Positions 1 through 3,800 of a DNA stretch of 6,451 nucleotides are shown piece after piece (position 1 is the first letter of the stretch; every line of letters starts with the position of its first letter). The translations under genes and the position numbers were made by a program. The DNA lies in the NCBI GenBank assembly GCA_035630195.1, contig DASQLD010000245.1, positions 1-6,451 of the forward strand, written 5' to 3'. The stretch is from DASQDN01 sp035630195 (GTDB lineage Bacteria > Acidobacteriota > Terriglobia > Bryobacterales > Bryobacteraceae). The notes below the pieces were generated by a model that worked only from the letters and a program-made list of their open reading frames with translations, was not told the origin of the DNA and did not search any database.

Positions 1-574
1 TCAGGGCGGCGATGGTGTCGAAGCCCCAATAGTTACGGCCAACGTTCATCGGCTGGCTCACGTCATAATGTCCCGTTGGCGCGAATATGTTTTCAGCGAC
101 TTTGAGATGAACGCTCCCCTTATTCCAATAAAGCGCGGCCGGCATTAGAACCATGTCGCCGATATTGAAGTCAGAGGCTTTGACGCCAGTTGCCAGGCCA
201 CTGGCCGCAGTTAGCGATGCTTCCAGACTGGAGCGGCCAAGCGGGACAAAACCCCCGACCGCAAAAACACCGCCGGCCACGCGGGGTTGAACGGCAACAA
301 TCCCGCCTAGATAGTTGTAGACGGCGTCGACCTCCAGATTTCCCAGTGCACGGCCACTGAGGACCGCGCGGCTCGCACTTGCACTGTAGAACAATGTTTG
401 ATTCACCAAAGTGAAACCTGGCATCGGGGCGGTGGCCACCGCAAAGCTGCCCGCTGCTCCGGGAAAGTAATAGCTTGCCGCACCTTCGGCTCCCTGGGCG
501 AGGTGCTGCCCGATCATCAAAAGGGCAAGTAAAGTTCCAATAGGCAGTCTGCTATTTCGTGTGATACTCATCAT
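1..574 (-). CDS. SphA/MetA-pathway-type outer-membrane protein, N-terminal part (runs off the left edge)
   Basis: The reading frame is open from ATG 574 to the left edge (191 codons, no stop); the C-terminal part lies outside the window. The protein starts with a signal peptide: Arg6/Arg9, a hydrophobic stretch at about 11-22, and small residues around 25-33 for cleavage. The mature start has a Tyr-Tyr-Phe-Pro-Gly motif (35-39), and further on come GDMVLMPAALYW (139-150), a FAPTGHYDV stretch (164-172) and NVGRNYWGF (177-185). These match my memory of the 'putative MetA-pathway of phenol degradation' / SphA-like family (PF13557 type), outer-membrane beta-barrels of about 300 residues implicated in uptake of aromatic or hydrophobic compounds. 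The substrate here is unknown. Two consecutive ATGs (574 and 571) can start it; only a weak AAAGA-like ribosome site precedes them. It is the last visible gene of a leftward operon, 56 nt after the DUF2490 gene. Confidence 0.82.
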   Translation of the reverse strand, partial: MMSITRNSRLPIGTLLALLMIGQHLAQGAEGAASYYFPGAAGSFAVATAPMPGFTLVNQTLFYSASASRAVLSGRALGNLEVDAVYNYLGGIVAVQPRVAGGVFAVGGFVPLGRSSLEASLTAASGLATGVKASDFNIGDMVLMPAALYWNKGSVHLKVAENIFAPTGHYDVSQPMNVGRNYWGFDTIAAL

Positions 575-630
575 CGTTCTTTTACGCGCTACACTTCCTG
601 CCCTGGTGCAAAAAGACAGGCGGCATGCGG

Positions 631-1362
631 CTACTGGACATACAGTTGCAGCGCTATGCCGATCGCATTGAGATACCTCGTTGAGGCGCGGTTATCGCGC
701 TGTCGAAGGTAATAGCCCTCCAGCACCACGTGTCGGTTCAACTCCCACTCCGCTCCGGCGGAGTACCGGAACCGGTGCCAGACGTCGTAGCGCCAGTCGT
801 AGAAGGTCTCTGCGTGGGCGTAGGGCGTAAGGGCGAAGCGTTTGATATGAAAACTTCGCTCCACCTTTTCCCTGAACCGTAAGCGCGGGGTGAAAACTCC
901 GTCTACAAGCCGAAGATCGCCTCTTACGCGGGATGTGACCAGAACATGTTTCGCCAAATAAAATCGGGGAGACAACTCAAAAGTCGGAGTATGTTCCACA
1001 AATTTGCTGCTGCTACCTTTTGCGGACCGGCTGTACAAATAGCCGATCCGCAATTGGACGAATTTGTTGCGTGCAACGTCGGCGCGGTGAGCCGTGCGCT
1101 CTAACCGGCTCTTAAGAACGGGACTCGTGAAGATATCCACGTGTACTCCCAGCGCCCCGTCGGAGTAACCCTGCTCCTTAACTTTCGTTCCTGCGCCGAG
1201 GAAGAACAGTCTTGAATTTTCACTGAGTTTTACGAACGCATTGACCTCGGGCCAGGTCTCATACGCTGTTTCTTCCTGCGCAGCGGCCGGCAACGCGAGC
1301 ATTCCGGCTAGAGACAGCAACGAGGCAACCGCCACGCACCATTTGGAGATTCTGTGCTTCAC
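631..1362 (-). CDS. DUF2490-type outer-membrane beta-barrel protein
   Basis: A 243-residue exported protein. Residues 1-28 form a signal peptide (Lys2, Arg4 and Lys7, a hydrophobic core 9-25, Ala-Ala-Ala before Gln29). The mature part begins with a TWPEVNAFVKL stretch (36-46) followed by alternating hydrophobic/polar strands. It ends with RYDVWHRFRYSAGAEWEL (191-208), a VVLEGYYLRQRDN stretch (212-224) and a final LNAIGIALQLYV strand. This pattern is what I know of the DUF2490 (PF10677) family, predicted outer-membrane barrels of unknown function; the length fits. The last residue is Gln, not the aromatic residue common in barrels. The start is GTG at 1362: an in-frame TGA lies just upstream (1368-1366), and later starts would cut the signal peptide. 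The only good Shine-Dalgarno (AAGGAG, near 1387-1392) is about 24 nt upstream, unusually far. It is the third gene of the leftward envelope operon. Confidence 0.85.
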   Translation of the reverse strand: MKHRISKWCVAVASLLSLAGMLALPAAAQEETAYETWPEVNAFVKLSENSRLFFLGAGTKVKEQGYSDGALGVHVDIFTSPVLKSRLERTAHRADVARNKFVQLRIGYLYSRSAKGSSSKFVEHTPTFELSPRFYLAKHVLVTSRVRGDLRLVDGVFTPRLRFREKVERSFHIKRFALTPYAHAETFYDWRYDVWHRFRYSAGAEWELNRHVVLEGYYLRQRDNRASTRYLNAIGIALQLYVQ

Positions 1363-1369
1363 GCTTCAC
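1356..1369. repeat. 7-bp perfect tandem duplication at the start codon of the DUF2490 gene
   Basis: The plus strand reads gcttcac twice in succession (1356-1362 and 1363-1369), which is GTGAAGC-GTGAAGC on the coding strand. Each copy carries a GTG. Only the downstream GTG (1362) opens the signal-peptide frame; the upstream one (1369) is out of frame with it. The duplication adds to the distance between the Shine-Dalgarno sequence and the start. Confidence 0.8.
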
Positions 1370-1430
1370 GCCGACTTACTGTCCAGCTCCTTTCTTGTGT
1401 TGGAATTCGTGATGTGAACCCCGGGGTGGT

Positions 1431-2177
1431 TTAAGTAATGTTGACCGCTGACGACAGCCGGAACTGCAACCGCGTCTCGGATGGTATCTTGAGCGTCTGT
1501 CCACCCGCCGAAGCAGCCAACCCGGCTCCAGCGCCCGCGGCAGCACCGATCGCCGCTCCTTGTCCTCCGCCAGCGATACCTCCAATAGCGGCGCCTAGCC
1601 CGGCGACGCCGATCGCCCTGCGAGCTGTCTTTTTGCCTTCGCTGCCGCCCTTCTGTGTAACCGCGTCGGTTACAACATCGAAGCGCTTCCCATTCGCGGC
1701 AATGCTATTGATCTTCAATGAAATTTCGTCGTTCCCCTTGAGCTTGCCGGCTTGCTTGACCGCGGCTGCCTGTAGCGTGACATCTGCGCCGCGCGGGATC
1801 ACGACATTGCCACCCAGCATGATCGGATCGTCGATGCTGGCCCGATAGGTCTGGCCCGGCTTCGAGAGGTCCACGTTAATCGCATCGATAACGCGTACAT
1901 GGAGTACGGTTCCCACCGGCAGCTGAACGGAGGGGCCATTCGCTTTCGGTGGAGGTGGCGGAGGAGGCGGAGCAGTGAATGTCGCTCCGGCTACGTCACC
2001 AATGGGAAGCGTCAGGGTTTTTCCATTGCTGTCCTGAAACTGGAGTTGACGGGCTGTCCCACCGAAAAAAGTGCCGTCGATCTTCTGTCCGCTGCGAAGC
2101 GTGACGGTATCCGCGATGGCGGCCGTCACGGCGAAAAGCAAAAGCGATGCATGTAGCAAAGTCGTGTGGAATCTCAT
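1431..2177 (-). CDS. Exported SH3-like / polyproline / glycine-zipper protein
   Basis: A 248-residue secreted protein of unknown function. The signal peptide spans about 1-22 (cleavage after Ala-Ile-Ala22). Residues 23-68 form a small beta-rich module (VTLRSGQKIDGTFFGG, then LTLPIGDVAGATF), like the short SH3/Sm-like repeats common in acidobacterial secreted proteins. Residues 70-77 are eight consecutive prolines, an extended linker. Residues 85-170 form a second beta domain (LPVGTVLHVRVIDAINVD, GGNVVIPRGADVTL). Residues 190-226 are a glycine zipper (GLGAAIGGIAGGGQGAAIGAA...), a pattern that often packs in or against membranes, followed by a closing beta strand (LKIPSETRLQFRL). ATG 2177 follows the upstream gene's stop by 17 nt with GAGAAAG between, which suggests translational linkage. 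I recognise the architecture from acidobacterial genomes but know no tested function. The second beta domain faintly recalls VirB10/TrbI barrels. Confidence 0.85.
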   Translation of the reverse strand: MRFHTTLLHASLLLFAVTAAIADTVTLRSGQKIDGTFFGGTARQLQFQDSNGKTLTLPIGDVAGATFTAPPPPPPPPKANGPSVQLPVGTVLHVRVIDAINVDLSKPGQTYRASIDDPIMLGGNVVIPRGADVTLQAAAVKQAGKLKGNDEISLKINSIAANGKRFDVVTDAVTQKGGSEGKKTARRAIGVAGLGAAIGGIAGGGQGAAIGAAAGAGAGLAASAGGQTLKIPSETRLQFRLSSAVNIT

Positions 2178-2194
2178 TTTAGAAGCACTTTCTC

Positions 2195-2698
2195 TTATTG
2201 GAGTACTGGCAGCAAAGATGCGATCTGCAGGTCCATCAGGAACTGGATTTGATTTTCCACCTGCAGAAACCGGCCCACGGTTTTTGCCGAGAGGGATTGC
2301 CGCATTTTTTCGATGTACTTCTTTTTGAGTGCTACGCGATCCGACTCCAGTTGAAGCGCCAGATCGGCGATTTCCTTTGCCTTGGCGTCGGTCATTTTCG
2401 GGAAGTTGTCGACATAGTCTCTAACTCCGGCGAGTTTGCGATCCGTCATCTTCGCGATCTCCCCCTGGTATTCCTGATACACGGGCCAGAACTTCACAGC
2501 TTCGTCTTCCGTGAAGCTCATCACTTCGGCAATCACGGCCACCTTCTGGCCGCGGAGGTCGCTTCTGAGCAACTCAATGTAAGCACGGATATTCATATCC
2601 TGCGATTGCGGGTCTGCCTTCTGCCCGAACGCGCCGTTCGCACAGGCCAGCAGTAGCGCAACGGCGAAGGCGGCGTGCGAGCGGGTCAATCGTTTCAT
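2195..2698 (-). CDS. Small exported helical protein ('FWPVY' family, Spy/CpxP-like in shape)
   Basis: A 167-residue exported, mostly alpha-helical protein. The n-region has Lys2, Arg3 and Arg6, with a hydrophobic core 9-18. The cleavage is ambiguous: a signal-peptidase-I site near Gly25/Gln26, or a lipobox Leu-Leu-Ala-Cys at 16-19. The mature protein has the conserved blocks IRAYIELLRSDLR (37-49), MSFTEDEAVKFWPVYQEY (60-77), a charged helix with LKKKYIEKMRQ (124-134), and RFLQVENQIQFLMDLQIASLLP (143-164). I know these blocks from a widespread uncharacterised periplasmic family in Acidobacteriota and Gammaproteobacteria. Its helical hairpin character resembles Spy/CpxP (LTXXQ) chaperone-type proteins, though no clear LTXXQ motif is present, so a chaperone or metal-sensing role is only a guess. 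ATG 2698 has an excellent Shine-Dalgarno (AGGAGAG, 2704-2710), consistent with this being the first gene of the leftward operon. Confidence 0.85.
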   Translation of the reverse strand: MKRLTRSHAAFAVALLLACANGAFGQKADPQSQDMNIRAYIELLRSDLRGQKVAVIAEVMSFTEDEAVKFWPVYQEYQGEIAKMTDRKLAGVRDYVDNFPKMTDAKAKEIADLALQLESDRVALKKKYIEKMRQSLSAKTVGRFLQVENQIQFLMDLQIASLLPVLQ

Positions 2699-2703
2699 GT
2701 CTA

Positions 2704-2710
2704 CTCTCCT
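2704..2710 (-). promoter_or_regulatory. Strong ribosome-binding site of the first leftward gene
   Basis: The coding strand reads AGGAGAG, with the AGGAG core 7 nt before ATG 2698. It is the best Shine-Dalgarno sequence of the leftward operon and fixes this start. Confidence 0.75.
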
Positions 2711-2736
2711 CGAAGGTTGACGCTGGCTTTCTACCG

Positions 2737-2752
2737 CCGCTCCTCAGAGCGG
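2737..2752. promoter_or_regulatory. Short inverted repeat (6-bp arms, 4-nt loop) in the leader of the leftward operon
   Basis: CCGCTC and GAGCGG are perfect complements separated by CTCA. The element lies about 40 nt upstream of ATG 2698, so it would fold in the leader RNA or could be an operator half-site pair. There is no U-tract on either side, so it is not a terminator. A 6-bp GC-rich match can arise by chance in such DNA. Confidence 0.35.
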
Positions 2753-2886
2753 TCGAGATCGCGCCGTGCGGTTCACTGTATTCCGCGCTCTTGGTGTCTG
2801 GCGAGTGCAACTACCAGCAGCGACCCGGCGATATTGCGAAACGAACCGAATCCCAGAATCGGACAGTCAGGCCGACACAAACAGCG

Positions 2887-2909
2887 GACACCAGCAGGCG
2901 GCTCGTTCC
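2887..2909 (-). promoter_or_regulatory. Candidate ECF-type promoter for the leftward operon
   Basis: On the minus strand GGAAC (2909-2905) is followed, after 15 nt, by GTC (2889-2887). This resembles the GGAAC / GTC pairs recognised by many ECF sigma factors, with a spacer at the short end. It would imply a leader of roughly 180 nt before the first gene. The match is short and the specificity of the local sigma factor is unknown, so this is tentative. Confidence 0.2.
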
Positions 2910-2963
2910 GTCTAGATTCTCGCACGTCAAAGTTCGTTGAGCGCTGGTATGGCCGTTAAGTAG

Positions 2964-2992
2964 TTGAAGGCGTGAAACATAAGAATTCTAAA
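2964..2992 (+). promoter_or_regulatory. Possible housekeeping promoter for the sigma/kinase unit
   Basis: TTGAAG (2964-2969) and TCTAAA (2987-2992) are separated by exactly 17 nt; each matches four of six consensus positions. The segment around it is the most AT-rich part of the intergenic region. Transcription from here would give a leader of about 95 nt before ATG 3095. Confidence 0.3.
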
Positions 2993-3094
2993 AGCTGTCA
3001 ACGGCGTGCCGAAGTCAGCTCGCCGGCAGAACCCGCGAGGCAATCCGCACGCAGCCCCGTGGTACCTTTAGCAAAGATCAGGGATTGAAGTTAG

Positions 3095-3685
3095 ATGACC
3101 GAAGAACTCACCGCGGTGTTGCGGGATATCGAGCAGGGCGATCGCACCAAGGTGGACGTTCTCTTCTCATATGTGTATCCGCAGCTACGTTCGATCGCTG
3201 CAAAACTCCTGACTCGGGAACGCCGCGGCAGCTCGATGGAGCCGAACATGCTGGTGCACGAGGTCTACTTGAAGCTTGTAAACCAGCACCAAGCCACATG
3301 GAAAACGAGATCTCATTTTTTTGCCGTAGGCGCTGAAGCAATGCGTCGAATCCTTGTCGACCACGCTCGCCAGCGCAACCGCGTGAAGCACGGCGGCGCA
3401 ATGGTGAGGATCACTTTGACAGACCTGAACGCCACAGGTCTTTCCATCAGCCGCGACCAGGATGTTTTAGACGTAGCGAGACTTCTGGACAAACTGAAGA
3501 AGTTGGATGCTCGCCAGGCAAAGCTAGTTGAGTTGCGGTTCTTTGGGGGTCTTACGCTAGATGAAGCTGCAGAGGCTCTCAACGTCTCGCGAAGGACAGT
3601 TGCCTACGAATGGCGGATGGCCCAGGCTTGGATGCGAGCGGAACTGCGAGGAAGCGATGATATCCCGCGGGTTGAAAATAAATAG
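3095..3685 (+). CDS. ECF sigma factor, TIGR02999 / Ser-Thr-kinase-associated type
   Basis: A 196-residue RNA polymerase sigma factor with regions 2 and 4 only. Region 2 covers about 5-95: YPQLRSIAAKLL (28-39), MLVHEVYLKLV (52-62), then SHFFAVGAEAMRRILVDHARQRNRVKHGG (73-101), the hallmark of the TIGR02999 (Sigma70_ECF, PF07638) family. Region 4 covers about 128-186: LKKLDARQAKLVELRFFGGLTLDEAAEALNVS plus a helix-turn-helix ending RRTVAYEWRMAQAWMRAEL. Length is normal for the family. ATG 3095 is preceded by AGGGA (3080-3084). In Acidobacteriota and Planctomycetota this family usually sits beside a Ser/Thr kinase, as here, and no anti-sigma factor is visible, so control by phosphorylation is likely (inference). 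Notably, the acidic residues that usually precede 'LV.E' in region 2.2 are missing, and position 51 is Asn where relatives I remember have Thr. Confidence 0.93.
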   Translation: MTEELTAVLRDIEQGDRTKVDVLFSYVYPQLRSIAAKLLTRERRGSSMEPNMLVHEVYLKLVNQHQATWKTRSHFFAVGAEAMRRILVDHARQRNRVKHGGAMVRITLTDLNATGLSISRDQDVLDVARLLDKLKKLDARQAKLVELRFFGGLTLDEAAEALNVSRRTVAYEWRMAQAWMRAELRGSDDIPRVENK

Positions 3686-3800
3686 AATCTTTTGGGTGCT
3701 TCATATCATCCACTAATATCCCTGACTAGTAGCAACAATCGTATCGGTTTTGCATCCGGGCGCGCTGATAGCCGACGTTTCCCGGGCTGGCGAGTCTTCA
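3686..3800 (+). other. Gap between sigma factor and kinase genes
   Basis: 115 nt without a gene. No stem-loop with a T-tract is visible, so transcription from the sigma gene could continue into the kinase gene. The first third is AT-rich, but I cannot identify a convincing promoter. An in-frame TGA at 3723-3725 bounds how far upstream the kinase could start. Confidence 0.5.

Larger units (their letters stand above)
2699..3094. other. Divergent intergenic region between the envelope operon and the sigma/kinase unit
   Basis: About 396 bp separate the two divergent start codons. Reading frames here have no family-like sequence, are rich in Arg and Ser, and lack plausible ribosome sites, so I treat the stretch as non-coding. 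It must hold the promoters of both units. It contains a short hairpin in the leftward leader (2737-2752), a possible sigma-70-like promoter facing right (2964-2992) and a GGAAC-containing, ECF-like element facing left (2887-2909). I see no tRNA, recognisable riboswitch or intrinsic terminator. Confidence 0.7.

Noticed and set aside
600..632. T-rich run after the DUF2490 stop codon considered as an intrinsic terminator
   Set aside because: The preceding sequence forms no stable stem beyond the 6-bp GCATGC palindrome, and the next gene on the same strand follows closely.
1418..1427. 10-bp perfect palindrome ACCCCGGGGT between two leftward genes
   Set aside because: It has no loop and no T-tract, so it cannot act as a terminator; too short to call an operator.
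1438..1848. 136-residue plus-strand frame rich in Ala and Pro
   Set aside because: It is the antisense of the glycine zipper and beta domain of the exported protein; composition bias explains the open frame.
2198..2656. 152-residue plus-strand frame opposite the small helical protein
   Set aside because: The minus-strand gene has a signal peptide, family motifs and a strong ribosome site; this frame has none.
2675..2959. 94-residue plus-strand frame across the divergent intergenic region
   Set aside because: It overlaps the start of the leftward operon, is dominated by Arg and Ser, and shows no ribosome site or family resemblance.
3005..3045. Possible stem (CTCGC / GCGAG with an 11-nt loop) in the sigma-gene leader
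   Set aside because: Only five base pairs with mismatched flanks; expected by chance in GC-rich DNA.
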